Part shown: positions 37,121 through 46,554 of the stretch, in pieces
Position numbering within the stretch: position 1 is the stretch's first letter
Layout: each line of letters starts with the position of its first letter
Assembly (NCBI GenBank): GCA_046349315.1
Contig: JAXMCQ010000021.1
Coordinates: 1 to 64,000, forward strand
Source of the DNA: JAEUMG01 sp046349315
Lineage (GTDB): Bacteria; Pseudomonadota; Alphaproteobacteria; Rhizobiales; Aestuariivirgaceae
Reading direction: 5' to 3'
DNA length: 64,000 bases
The notes under the pieces: generated by a model
Databases searched by the model: none
What the model saw: only the letters and a program-made list of their open reading frames with translations
Told to the model about the DNA's origin: nothing
Program-made: the position numbers and the translations under genes

Positions 37121-38116
37121 ATGCCTTCGAGTTCCCGCAACATGGCCATGGCTTCGACAAAAGAATCGAGCATCGACCGACTTGCCGATCGCGCGGCGCA
37201 GGTGACGCCGAGGTCGCTGGGCAAGCGCGTTCGCGGCTTGTCTGATACAGCCATTGCCTGGCTGTTTATCGCACCGACCATCATTCTCCTTCTTGCGATC
37301 AACATTTTCCCGCTGATCTGGACGATCAGGCTGTCCTTCACGAATTACCAAGCCAACCGGCCGAACCGTCCGATCACCAGTGTCGGCACCAAGTGGTATC
37401 AGGATATTCTGGGATCCGCCGATGTCTGGGCAGCGATGCAGGCGACGGCGCACTTCGTGCTTTGGACGATTATTCTTCAGACGGTTATCGGCTTTACTCT
37501 GGCCTACCTGATCGACCGCAAGTTTCGCGGACATGCCTTCTGGACGACCATCATCCTGGTGCCGATGATGCTGTCGCCGGCAGTCGTCGGAAATTTCTGG
37601 AAGTTCCTCTATCAACCGCAGATCGGGCTCTTCAACTATATTGTCTCATTCTTCACCGGCATTCCGCCGTCCTCCTTCGAGATGCTGGGCTCGGTGACGC
37701 TGGCGCCCTGGGCGATCGTCATCGTCGATACCTGGATGTGGACGCCCTATGTGATGTTGATCTGCCTCGCCGGTTTGCGCTCCATCCCGGATTATATTTA
37801 CGAGGCCGCCGAGGTCGATCGCGCTTCGAAATGGCGGCAGTTCTGGTCGATCACCTTGCCGATGGCCATGCCCTTCATCATGCTGGCCGTGCTGTTCCGC
37901 GGCATCGAGAATTTCAAGATGTTCGACATGGTCAACCTCCTGACCGGAGGCGGCCCTGGTTCGACCACTGAGGTTGCCTCCATTACTCTGAAGCGAGAAG
38001 CCTTCGAGAGTTGGCGCACCGGCTACTCGTCTGCCTTCGCGATCATCCTCTTCGTCGCCGTCTTCGGCCTCGCCAATATCTATGTGAAGGCGCTCAACCG
38101 GGTGAAGCAGAGATGA
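37121..38116 (+). CDS. ABC sugar/polyol importer, permease 1
   Basis: 331 residues if started at 37121; ATGs at 37142 and 37148 are alternatives, as the first start is buried in the hairpin. Six or so hydrophobic helices begin with TAIAWLFIAPTIILLLAIN, and the ATPase-docking EAA loop is IYEAAEVDRASKWRQFWSITLP (EAA---G-like). It forms the channel with permease 2. The stop overlaps the next start (ATGA). Confidence 0.92.
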   Translation: MPSSSRNMAMASTKESSIDRLADRAAQVTPRSLGKRVRGLSDTAIAWLFIAPTIILLLAINIFPLIWTIRLSFTNYQANRPNRPITSVGTKWYQDILGSADVWAAMQATAHFVLWTIILQTVIGFTLAYLIDRKFRGHAFWTTIILVPMMLSPAVVGNFWKFLYQPQIGLFNYIVSFFTGIPPSSFEMLGSVTLAPWAIVIVDTWMWTPYVMLICLAGLRSIPDYIYEAAEVDRASKWRQFWSITLPMAMPFIMLAVLFRGIENFKMFDMVNLLTGGGPGSTTEVASITLKREAFESWRTGYSSAFAIILFVAVFGLANIYVKALNRVKQR

Positions 38117-39069
38117 GTACCGCGCTCGCCACCGCCCATTCCATTGTCGAACCGTCCTCCACCTCGAAGCGGATCGCCGGAGCGGTCGTCATCGTCTATG
38201 CGCTTGTATCGATGATCCCGTTATTCTGGATCTTCGCAACGGGGTGGAAGACGCCGCCCGATTCGATCTCTTATCCGCCGAAGCTTGTCTTTGGCCCGTC
38301 GCTCGAGGGCTATTGCAACCTTTTTACCACACGCACCCGGCAGACCGCGGACTACATTCTGGGTCTTGGACCACCGAAGACGATCTGCGATCGCATCACC
38401 CGCGAGCGCGACATGGTGATTGCCGGCCCGTCGAATTATGCGCCGCGTTTCCTCAATTCATTGATTATCGCCTTCGGCTCGACCTTCTGTTCCGTCGTGC
38501 TCGGCGTTCTCGCGGCCTACGGCTTCTCGCGCTTCAAGGTGCCGCTGAAGGACGATCTGCTCTTCTTCATCCTCTCGACGCGCATGATGCCGCCAATCGC
38601 CGTCGCGATCCCGATCTATCTCATGTATCGCCAGCTCGGCCTCTCCGACACATGGATGGGAATGATCCTGCTCTACACGGCCGTGAACGTGTCGCTCGCC
38701 GTTTGGCTGCTCAAGGGGTTCATCGATGAAATCCCCAAGGAGTATGAAGAGGCGGCAATGATCGACGGCTATACGCGCCTTCATGCCTTCTTCAAGGTCG
38801 TGCTGCCACAGGCCGCCACCGGAATCGCCGCGACCGCCATCTTCTGCCTGATTTTTGCTTGGAACGAATATGCCTTTGCCGTGCTGCTCACCTCCGGCGA
38901 GGCGCAAACGGCGCCACCCTTCATCCCGACCATTATCGGCGAAGGTGGCATGGATTGGCCGGCGGTGGGCGCTGGCACGACCTTGTTCCTGATCCCGATT
39001 CTCGTCTTCACCGTATTGCTTCGCAAGCATCTCCTGCGCGGCATCACCTTCGGCGCGGTGCGCAAATGA
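38113..39069 (+). CDS. ABC sugar/polyol importer, permease 2
   Basis: 318 residues. Helices include VVIVYALVSMIPLFWIFATGW, SLIIAFGSTFCSVVLGVLAAY and ATAIFCLIFAWNEYAFAVLL; the EAA loop is YEEAAMIDGYTRLHAFFKVVLP. An extended periplasmic loop of about 60 residues after helix 1 (GPSLEGYCNLFTTRTRQ..) is longer than in the maltose type. Partner of permease 1, with a four-base overlap into the small membrane protein gene. Confidence 0.93.
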   Translation: MSTALATAHSIVEPSSTSKRIAGAVVIVYALVSMIPLFWIFATGWKTPPDSISYPPKLVFGPSLEGYCNLFTTRTRQTADYILGLGPPKTICDRITRERDMVIAGPSNYAPRFLNSLIIAFGSTFCSVVLGVLAAYGFSRFKVPLKDDLLFFILSTRMMPPIAVAIPIYLMYRQLGLSDTWMGMILLYTAVNVSLAVWLLKGFIDEIPKEYEEAAMIDGYTRLHAFFKVVLPQAATGIAATAIFCLIFAWNEYAFAVLLTSGEAQTAPPFIPTIIGEGGMDWPAVGAGTTLFLIPILVFTVLLRKHLLRGITFGAVRK

Positions 39070-39269
39070 TCGCCAAATTTATCAGCGAGACGATCAGTGG
39101 CCTTATCCGGTTCCGCCGCGGCCCGTGGGAGAATCTCGCATCCCTGGTGATCGGGCTTGGCGTCATCATGCTGCTGCAGCCGGTCTCGATGGTGCTCTAT
39201 ACCTATTCATTCGTAACGATGCTCGCCGGTACGGCCATGTTCATGGTCGTCTCGAAGTTTCCGGAGTAA
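39066..39269 (+). CDS. Small membrane protein of the importer operon (GlpU-like position)
   Basis: 67 residues, starting at an ATG that overlaps the permease stop. Two hydrophobic helices (ASLVIGLGVIMLLQPVSMVLYTYSF and VTMLAGTAMFMVV) follow a short basic amphipathic N-terminus. Glycerol ABC operons of Rhizobium carry a small membrane protein (GlpU, DUF2160) with the two permeases and two ATPases; placement and size here are similar, though clear sequence identity is not evident to me. Possibly an accessory subunit of the transporter. Confidence 0.8.
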   Translation: MIAKFISETISGLIRFRRGPWENLASLVIGLGVIMLLQPVSMVLYTYSFVTMLAGTAMFMVVSKFPE

Positions 39270-39272
39270 GCC

Positions 39273-40370
39273 ATGGCTGAAATCCGGGTCGAGAATCTCA
39301 AGAAAGCGTTCGGCGATTTCATCGCGGTGAAGGATTCATCCTTCACCATCCCGGATGGTTCGTTTTTCTGCCTCTTGGGTCCGTCGGGTTGCGGCAAGAC
39401 GACCACTTTAAGGATGATTGCCGGGCTCGAATTGCCGACCTCCGGCAAGATCTTTCTGGGCGGCGAGGACGTCGCCTTTAAACGCGCCTCCGAGCGCGAC
39501 ATCGCTTTCGTCTTCCAGCTTTTCGCGCTCTATCCGCACATGAATGTCAGGCGGAATATCGGCTTCCCGCTGCTGTGCCAGAATGTGCCGCGATCGGAGA
39601 TCCGCAAGCGGGTTGAAGAGACGGCAAAGCTTCTGCGGATCGACCATCTCCTCGACAAGGCAGTCTCAGGTTTGGCAGGCGGCGACCGCCAGCGCGTCGC
39701 TCTCGGCCGCGCCATTGTGCGGAGGCCACTGGCCTTTCTCATGGACGAGCCGTTGGGCACGCTCGATACCGAGTTTCGCGACCTCATGTGCGAGGAACTG
39801 CGGCATTTGCACAATCGCATTTCGGCGACCACCGTCTACGTGACGCATGACCAGCTCGAAGCCATGTCCATGGCGGATCATATTGCGGTGATGAACCACG
39901 GCGTCGTCGAGCAATTGGCGCCGCCGCGCGATATTTACGACCGGCCGGCGACGGTTTTCGTTGCGAGCTTTATCGGCTCGCCGGCCATGAACTTGCTCTC
40001 GGTCAATGGCCGTGTTGCCAAGGGCGCGAAGGCGATCGAAGTCCAGGGTGCGCCGATTGCGATCCCTGAAGCGCGCGAGGATGCGCCGGGCGATAAGCTG
40101 ACACTCGGAGTTCGGCCGGAACATATCCGCTTTGCCGATTCATCCAAGTTCCGCGGCGAAGTCTTCGGAACCGAATATCTCGGCACGACGCAGATCGTCA
40201 CCGTTGCAACAGCGCAAGGCCATCTCAAGGCGCGCATGCCCTCCCAGGTAGCGGTGAGGCCTGGCGAGACGGTGGGACTCACGCTCGCGGGCGAGCGTCT
40301 TTCATTGTTTGATGCAGCCTCGGGGCGGGCGATCAAGACCGCGCTCTATGAGGAGCGCCCGCATGTCTGA
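39273..40370 (+). CDS. ABC importer ATPase 1 (degenerate signature motif)
   Basis: 365 residues. Walker A GPSGCGKTT, Q-loop FVFQLFALYPH, Walker B LAFLMDEPLGTLD and H-loop TVYVTHDQ are intact, but the ABC signature is LAGGD instead of LSGGQ. The C-terminal TOBE/MalK regulatory domain (KLTLGVRPEHIRF) is present. With two different ATPases in the operon, the importer probably uses an asymmetric pair. Overlaps ATPase 2 by eight bases. Confidence 0.93.
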   Translation: MAEIRVENLKKAFGDFIAVKDSSFTIPDGSFFCLLGPSGCGKTTTLRMIAGLELPTSGKIFLGGEDVAFKRASERDIAFVFQLFALYPHMNVRRNIGFPLLCQNVPRSEIRKRVEETAKLLRIDHLLDKAVSGLAGGDRQRVALGRAIVRRPLAFLMDEPLGTLDTEFRDLMCEELRHLHNRISATTVYVTHDQLEAMSMADHIAVMNHGVVEQLAPPRDIYDRPATVFVASFIGSPAMNLLSVNGRVAKGAKAIEVQGAPIAIPEAREDAPGDKLTLGVRPEHIRFADSSKFRGEVFGTEYLGTTQIVTVATAQGHLKARMPSQVAVRPGETVGLTLAGERLSLFDAASGRAIKTALYEERPHV

Positions 40371-41373
40371 CATTTCGCTCCGCAACATCACCAAGCGCTT
40401 TGGCACAACCACGGCGGTCGACCACCTCTCCCTCGACCTAGCCGATGGCGAGTTCGTCGTTCTCTTAGGTCCGACCGGTGCCGGCAAGACCACGACCCTG
40501 CGATTGGTGGCAGGTCTCGAAAAGCCCGATGAGGGCGGGGTCTATATTGGCGGCGAAAGCGTCTCGCAGTTCGAGCCCGCCGCGCGCGATGTGACATTCG
40601 TCTTCCAGCAATATTCGCTCTATCCGCATTTGAGCGTTTACGAAAACTTGGCCTTTCCGCTCAGGAGCCCGGTACGCCGGATGCCCGCAGCTGAGATCGA
40701 CGCGCGCGTTAAGCGCGTCGCCGAAATGCTGCGCATCCAGCACAAGCTTCAGAATAAGTCGACGCAGCTTTCGGGTGGCGAGATGCAGCGCGTCGCTATC
40801 GGTCGCGCCCTGGTGCGGCAGCCCTCGATCTATCTCATGGACGAGCCGCTCTCCTCGCTCGACGCCAAATTGCGCGGCGAACTGCGTCTGGAACTAAAGC
40901 GGATCCAGCAAGAGCTTGGCGCGACGATCCTTTATGTCACGCATGACCAGATCGAGGCGATGACCATGGCCAATCGCATCGGCGTTATCGACAAGGGCAA
41001 ATTGCTGCAGATCGGCACGCCGCGTGAAATGTTCGAGGATCCGAATTCGGCCTATGTCGCGCAGCGTCTCGGCCAGCCGCAGATCAATCTCCTGCCGGCC
41101 GGCGCCTTGCCCAATGGCCGCATCCCCAATGGCGCGGTGACGGTTGGCGCGCGTACCGAGCATCTCAACCTTTCGAAGAGTGCATCGGGCGAGGGCGAGG
41201 TCGACTGGGTCGAGCATCTGGGTGACCAGATTCGCCTGCATGTGAAGTTAGGGCCTCATGAGCTGACGACATTGGTTGATCCCGACTCCGAACTTGTGGC
41301 AGGGGATCGCGTCGCGATGAAGCTCAAGAATCCTCTCTATTTTGATTCGAATGGCGCCAGGCTCAGGTCATAG
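40363..41373 (+). CDS. ABC importer ATPase 2
   Basis: 336 residues from the ATG at 40363 (SD GAGGAG). Canonical motifs: Walker A GPTGAGKTTT, FVFQQYSLYPH, signature LSGGEMQR, Walker B IYLMDEPLSSLD, TLYVTHDQ-type H-loop (ILYVTHDQ) and a C-terminal TOBE region. It pairs with ATPase 1, whose signature is degenerate, so only one composite site may be fully competent. The isomerase gene begins 3 bases downstream. Confidence 0.94.
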   Translation: MSDISLRNITKRFGTTTAVDHLSLDLADGEFVVLLGPTGAGKTTTLRLVAGLEKPDEGGVYIGGESVSQFEPAARDVTFVFQQYSLYPHLSVYENLAFPLRSPVRRMPAAEIDARVKRVAEMLRIQHKLQNKSTQLSGGEMQRVAIGRALVRQPSIYLMDEPLSSLDAKLRGELRLELKRIQQELGATILYVTHDQIEAMTMANRIGVIDKGKLLQIGTPREMFEDPNSAYVAQRLGQPQINLLPAGALPNGRIPNGAVTVGARTEHLNLSKSASGEGEVDWVEHLGDQIRLHVKLGPHELTTLVDPDSELVAGDRVAMKLKNPLYFDSNGARLRS

Positions 41374-41376
41374 ACG

Positions 41377-42225
41377 ATGAAAATCGGTTTCAACCTTCTC
41401 TTGTGGACGCCGCATGTGACGGCAAAACACCGTCCCTTGCTCGTCGATATCAAGAAGACCGGCTATGACGGCGTCGAAATCCCGATGTTCGAGGGCGATC
41501 CCGCTCACTATGCGGCACTTGGCGCGATGCTGGATGAAATCGGCCTCGAACGCACGGTTGTGACGATCATTCCGAGCGTCGACAAGAACCCGTTGAGTGC
41601 CGATAAGGCGGCGCGCGATGCGGGACTCGCGCATGCCAAATGGGCGATCGACTGCAGTGCGGCATTGGGCGCTCCGATCATCGCCGGGCCGGTTCACTCG
41701 ACCATCGGCCATTTCTCCGGCAGCGGCCCGACCGCCCAGGAGCGCAAGCGCGGCATCGCCTTTCATCGTAAGGCCGGCGACTACGCGGCGAAGAAGAATG
41801 TGCGCATCGCGGTCGAAGCGCTCAACCGCTTCGAATGCTACTTCCTTACCACGATGGGGCAATTGGCGGATTACCTCGACGAGGTCGATCACCCGGCCAT
41901 CACCGGCATGTATGACACCTTCCACGCCAATATCGAGGAAGCCGATCCGGTGGCGGCGATTGGCACCATTCGCCGCCACATGAGCCATGTGCATATTTCC
42001 GAGAATAATCGCGGCACGCCGGGCAAGGGCCATGTCGATTGGGATGCAACCTATAAGGCGCTGAAGAAGGCGAAATATGATGGCTGGCTGACGATCGAAG
42101 CTTTCGGTCGCTCATTGCCGGCGATCGCTGCGGCGACGCGCGTCTGGCGTGATTTCTTCCCGAGCCCGGAAAGCGTCTATCGCGACGGCATCAAGCAGAT
42201 CCGCAAAGGCTGGGCCAAGGCATGA
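41377..42225 (+). CDS. TIM-barrel sugar isomerase, tagatose/ribulose 3-epimerase type
   Basis: 282 residues. Metal-binding residues of the D-tagatose 3-epimerase family are recognisable: Glu in VEALNRFE, Asp/His in MYDTFHANIEE, His in SHVHISENNRGTPGKGHVDW and Glu in WLTIEAFGRS. Members epimerise ketohexoses or pentuloses at C3, or isomerise C3/C4 hydroxy-ketones (hydroxypyruvate, erythrulose phosphates). Between the importer and the DhaL gene (ATGA overlap), it likely acts on the imported substrate or a tetrose/triose intermediate. Confidence 0.87.
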   Translation: MKIGFNLLLWTPHVTAKHRPLLVDIKKTGYDGVEIPMFEGDPAHYAALGAMLDEIGLERTVVTIIPSVDKNPLSADKAARDAGLAHAKWAIDCSAALGAPIIAGPVHSTIGHFSGSGPTAQERKRGIAFHRKAGDYAAKKNVRIAVEALNRFECYFLTTMGQLADYLDEVDHPAITGMYDTFHANIEEADPVAAIGTIRRHMSHVHISENNRGTPGKGHVDWDATYKALKKAKYDGWLTIEAFGRSLPAIAAATRVWRDFFPSPESVYRDGIKQIRKGWAKA

Positions 42226-42824
42226 GCGTCGATGTCGCCAAATTGATCGACACGGTTTCGTCCCGCATCTCGGCGCATGCAGAGGAACTGACCGAACTCG
42301 ATTCGGCGATCGGCGATGCCGATCACGGCCTCAATATGAAGCGCGGCTTCGAGGCGGTTCTCGCCGATAAGGCGGCGATCGCGGCCAAGCCTTTGCCCGA
42401 AGCCTTGCGGGCGATTGGCATGGCCTTGGTCATGAAGGTCGGAGGCGCCTCGGGGCCGCTTTATGGAACACTCTTCATGACGCTCGGCAAGGAACTTCCC
42501 GCCGATCCGCGCCTGCCGGAACTGGCACGCGCCATGAAGGCATCGGTCGAAGCACTGAAGCAGCGCGGCAAGGCGGATTTCGGCAATAAGACGATGCTCG
42601 ATGTCCTGGGCCCCATCACCGATCGTCTCGGCCAGTCGCCTGTCGGCTTCGATGACCTGCGCGCCGTCGCCAAGCAGTCGGCCGAAAAGACGGTGCCCAT
42701 GAAAGCCATTCGCGGCCGCGCCTCCTTCCTGGGCGATCGTTCCATTGGCCATATGGATCCGGGTGCGCGCTCGAGCGAATTGATCGTCGAGGCGGTCTGC
42801 GACGTGTTGGAGGGCAAGTCATGA
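42222..42824 (+). CDS. dhaL: PTS-dependent dihydroxyacetone kinase, ADP-binding subunit DhaL
   Basis: 200 residues, the normal DhaL size. DSAIGDADHGLNMKRGF is the magnesium/ADP loop, and VMKVGGASGPLYGTLFM and GDRSIGHMDPGARSS complete the nucleotide site. In the PTS type, bound ADP is a permanent cofactor rephosphorylated by DhaM, and the phosphoryl group passes to DHA held by DhaK. Overlaps both neighbours by four bases. Confidence 0.94.
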   Translation: MSVDVAKLIDTVSSRISAHAEELTELDSAIGDADHGLNMKRGFEAVLADKAAIAAKPLPEALRAIGMALVMKVGGASGPLYGTLFMTLGKELPADPRLPELARAMKASVEALKQRGKADFGNKTMLDVLGPITDRLGQSPVGFDDLRAVAKQSAEKTVPMKAIRGRASFLGDRSIGHMDPGARSSELIVEAVCDVLEGKS

Positions 42825-43213
42825 GCGACAAGGTCGGCATCGTGATCGTGTCGCATTCGCCCGACGTGGCGCGTGGCGCTGCCGATATGGTGCGCCAGAT
42901 GGTCGGCAATGAAGTGCCCCTCGGCTTCTGCGGCGGCAATCCCGAGGGTGGCCTCGGGACGAGCGTCGAAAAGATCATGAAGGCGATCGATGAGGCCTGG
43001 TCGGAGCGCGGTGTCGCGATCCTGGTCGACCTTGGCGGCGCCGAGACCAATAGCGAGATGGCGATCGAAATGCTGCCGCCCGAGCGGCAGGGCAAGGTCG
43101 TCATCTGCAATGCGCCGATCGTCGAAGGCGCTGTAATGGCGGCTACCGAAGCCTGGGGCGGCGCCACATTGGAGGATGTGCGCCGCACGGCTGAAGAGCT
43201 GTCGCCGCAATAG
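42821..43213 (+). CDS. dhaM: Dihydroxyacetone kinase phosphotransfer subunit DhaM (EIIA-mannose type)
   Basis: 130 residues: only the EIIA-like domain. His12 in IVIVSHSPDVARG is the expected phosphoryl acceptor, and VDLGGAETNSEMAIEML and NAPIVEGAVMAA follow. The E. coli DhaM carries extra HPr- and EI-like domains; here those functions are encoded by the next two genes. It passes phosphate from HPr to DhaL-ADP. Confidence 0.93.
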   Translation: MSDKVGIVIVSHSPDVARGAADMVRQMVGNEVPLGFCGGNPEGGLGTSVEKIMKAIDEAWSERGVAILVDLGGAETNSEMAIEMLPPERQGKVVICNAPIVEGAVMAATEAWGGATLEDVRRTAEELSPQ

Positions 43214-43223
43214 GATTGAAGAA

Positions 43224-43509
43224 ATGAACGAATGGCAGACCGGATCAATTCTGATGACCCATGATGTGGGGCTTCACGCGCGCCCGTCTGTCAAGCTGAC
43301 CAAGCTCGCCAAGGGCTATGCGTCCGACATCGAAATCGCCGCGACATCCGAGGGGCCGTGGATTGACGCCAAGAGCATCGTCAAGGTCATGGCGCTGAAG
43401 GCAAAGCGCGACACGATCATGCATGTGCGCGCCCGTGGGTCCGATGCGCGGAACGCCGTTGCGGCGCTCCTGGCTCTCATCGAGCATGATTTTGACGATG
43501 ATCACGCCA

Positions 43510-43526
<17 letters not shown>
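43224..43526 (+). CDS. HPr-type phosphocarrier protein, dedicated to DhaM
   Basis: 100 residues from the ATG at 43224 (SD-like GGATTGAAGAA); the frame extends upstream into dhaM. His18 in DVGLHARPSVKLTKLA is the phosphorylation site, and KSIVKVMALKAKRD matches the regulatory/helix-2 region. The tail is slightly longer than usual. Together with the following enzyme I it replaces the fused domains of other DhaM proteins. Its 3' end overlaps the enzyme I start. Confidence 0.92.
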
Positions 43527-45111
<1,585 letters not shown>

Positions 45112-45113
45112 CG

Positions 45114-45560
45114 ATGGCGCCGCTTGAGCCGAAGCTTGACGAGCAAGGTGCCGAAGCGGTCGCTCTCTACAAGCGCCTCCTTGCCGATGTGATCGATCGC
45201 CGCCCATCCGGCACGCGGCAGAGGCTTGCGGCGGCGTTGGGCAAGAACCGCAGCTTCATCTCGCAGATCACCAATCCCAATTACCTGACCCCTATACCGG
45301 CTCGGCATCTCGATACGCTCTTCGAGATCTGTCACTTCTCGACCGAGGAAAAGCGCCGCTTCATCGAAGCCTATACGCGCGCCCATCCCAACCGCCCCGC
45401 CCTTGTTCATGACGCGCATAAGACCAGGGCGCACACGGTCTACCTTCCGGATTTGGGCGATCCCGACAAGAACATGCGATTGCAATCGGCGATTGATGTA
45501 TTCGTGCGCGATATTGCCGGGATCATCGGTAACGGCAACCCCAAGAGGAAACGGTCATGA
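45114..45560 (+). CDS. Small helix-turn-helix (XRE-like) protein within the dha operon
   Basis: 148 residues, starting 3 bases after ptsI and overlapping dhaK by four bases. A Cro/XRE-type HTH is seen at about residues 26-65 (TRQRLAAALGKNRSFISQITNPN and IPARHLDTLFEIC). The rest is helical, with no ligand domain recognised. It may be the local regulator of the importer/dha operon and is the best local candidate to bind the ACTAAACA array; this link is inferred only from genomic context. Confidence 0.82.
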   Translation: MAPLEPKLDEQGAEAVALYKRLLADVIDRRPSGTRQRLAAALGKNRSFISQITNPNYLTPIPARHLDTLFEICHFSTEEKRRFIEAYTRAHPNRPALVHDAHKTRAHTVYLPDLGDPDKNMRLQSAIDVFVRDIAGIIGNGNPKRKRS

Positions 45561-46546
45561 AGAAACTCATCAATGACGTCGGCAATGTCTTGAGCGAGAG
45601 CCTCGATGGTTTTGCAGCCGCGCATTCCGATCTCGTCGTTCTCGGCGAAGACCGCAAATTTGTGCGCCGCGCCAAGCTAAAGCCCGGCAAAGTGGCCCTC
45701 GTTTCGGGCGGCGGTTCCGGTCATGAGCCCTTGCATGCGGGTTTCGTCGGCCATGGCATGCTCGATGCGGCCTGTCCGGGCCAAGTCTTCACATCGCCGA
45801 CGCCGGATCAGATGGTTGAGGCGGTCGAAGCCGTCGACGGCGGTGCTGGCATCCTCTTCATCGTCAAGAACTACGAAGGCGACGTCATGAATTTCGACAT
45901 GGCGCGCGAGATGAGCGTGAGGGATATCCAGACTGTTCTGACCGATGATGACGTCGCCGTCGAAAATTCTCTCTACACGACGGGTCGCCGTGGCGTCGCG
46001 GGAACATTGGTAGTCGAAAAGATCGTTGGCGCCGCTGCCGAGCAAGGCGGCGATCTCTCGGCGCTCAAGGAACTGGGCGACAAGGTCAACCGGCAGACCC
46101 GCTCGATGGGCGTCGCGTTGACAAGCTGCACCGTTCCGGCTGCCGGCAAGCCCACTTTCGCGATAGGCGATGATGAGATGGAAATGGGTGTTGGCATTCA
46201 CGGCGAGCCGGGGCGCCGGCGCGTGAAATTGCAGAGCGCCAATGCCATCGTCGATGAAATGGTGACGGCGATTGTGAGTGATCTTCCGAACGCCAAGGCC
46301 GGCTCGTGCCTGCTCTTCGTCAACGGCTTTGGCGGCACGCCGGCCATGGAACTCTATGTGGTCTACAATGCCGCGCGGCTCTTGCTCGAGAAGCAAGGGA
46401 TCAAGGTCGCCCGCTCGCTGGTCGGCTCCTTTGTGACATCGCTCGACATGGCGGGTTGTTCGCTCACCGTCACCATGCTCGATGATGCGCTCGCGAAGCA
46501 TTGGGATGCACCCGTGCACACCGCCGGCCTGCGCTGGGGCATGTAG
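45557..46546 (+). CDS. dhaK: Dihydroxyacetone kinase, substrate-binding subunit DhaK
   Basis: 329 residues. SGGGSGHEPLHAGFVG and the covalent-adduct His215 in MGVGIHGEPGR bind short ketoses as a hemiaminal; VKNYEGDVMNFDMA is typical. It receives phosphate from DhaL-ATP. Known substrates of the family are dihydroxyacetone and, in some relatives, erythruloses. It closes the operon; dhaK and dhaL are separated by four genes here, unlike the usual dhaKLM order. Confidence 0.95.
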   Translation: MKKLINDVGNVLSESLDGFAAAHSDLVVLGEDRKFVRRAKLKPGKVALVSGGGSGHEPLHAGFVGHGMLDAACPGQVFTSPTPDQMVEAVEAVDGGAGILFIVKNYEGDVMNFDMAREMSVRDIQTVLTDDDVAVENSLYTTGRRGVAGTLVVEKIVGAAAEQGGDLSALKELGDKVNRQTRSMGVALTSCTVPAAGKPTFAIGDDEMEMGVGIHGEPGRRRVKLQSANAIVDEMVTAIVSDLPNAKAGSCLLFVNGFGGTPAMELYVVYNAARLLLEKQGIKVARSLVGSFVTSLDMAGCSLTVTMLDDALAKHWDAPVHTAGLRWGM

Positions 46547-46554
46547 CTGAACGC

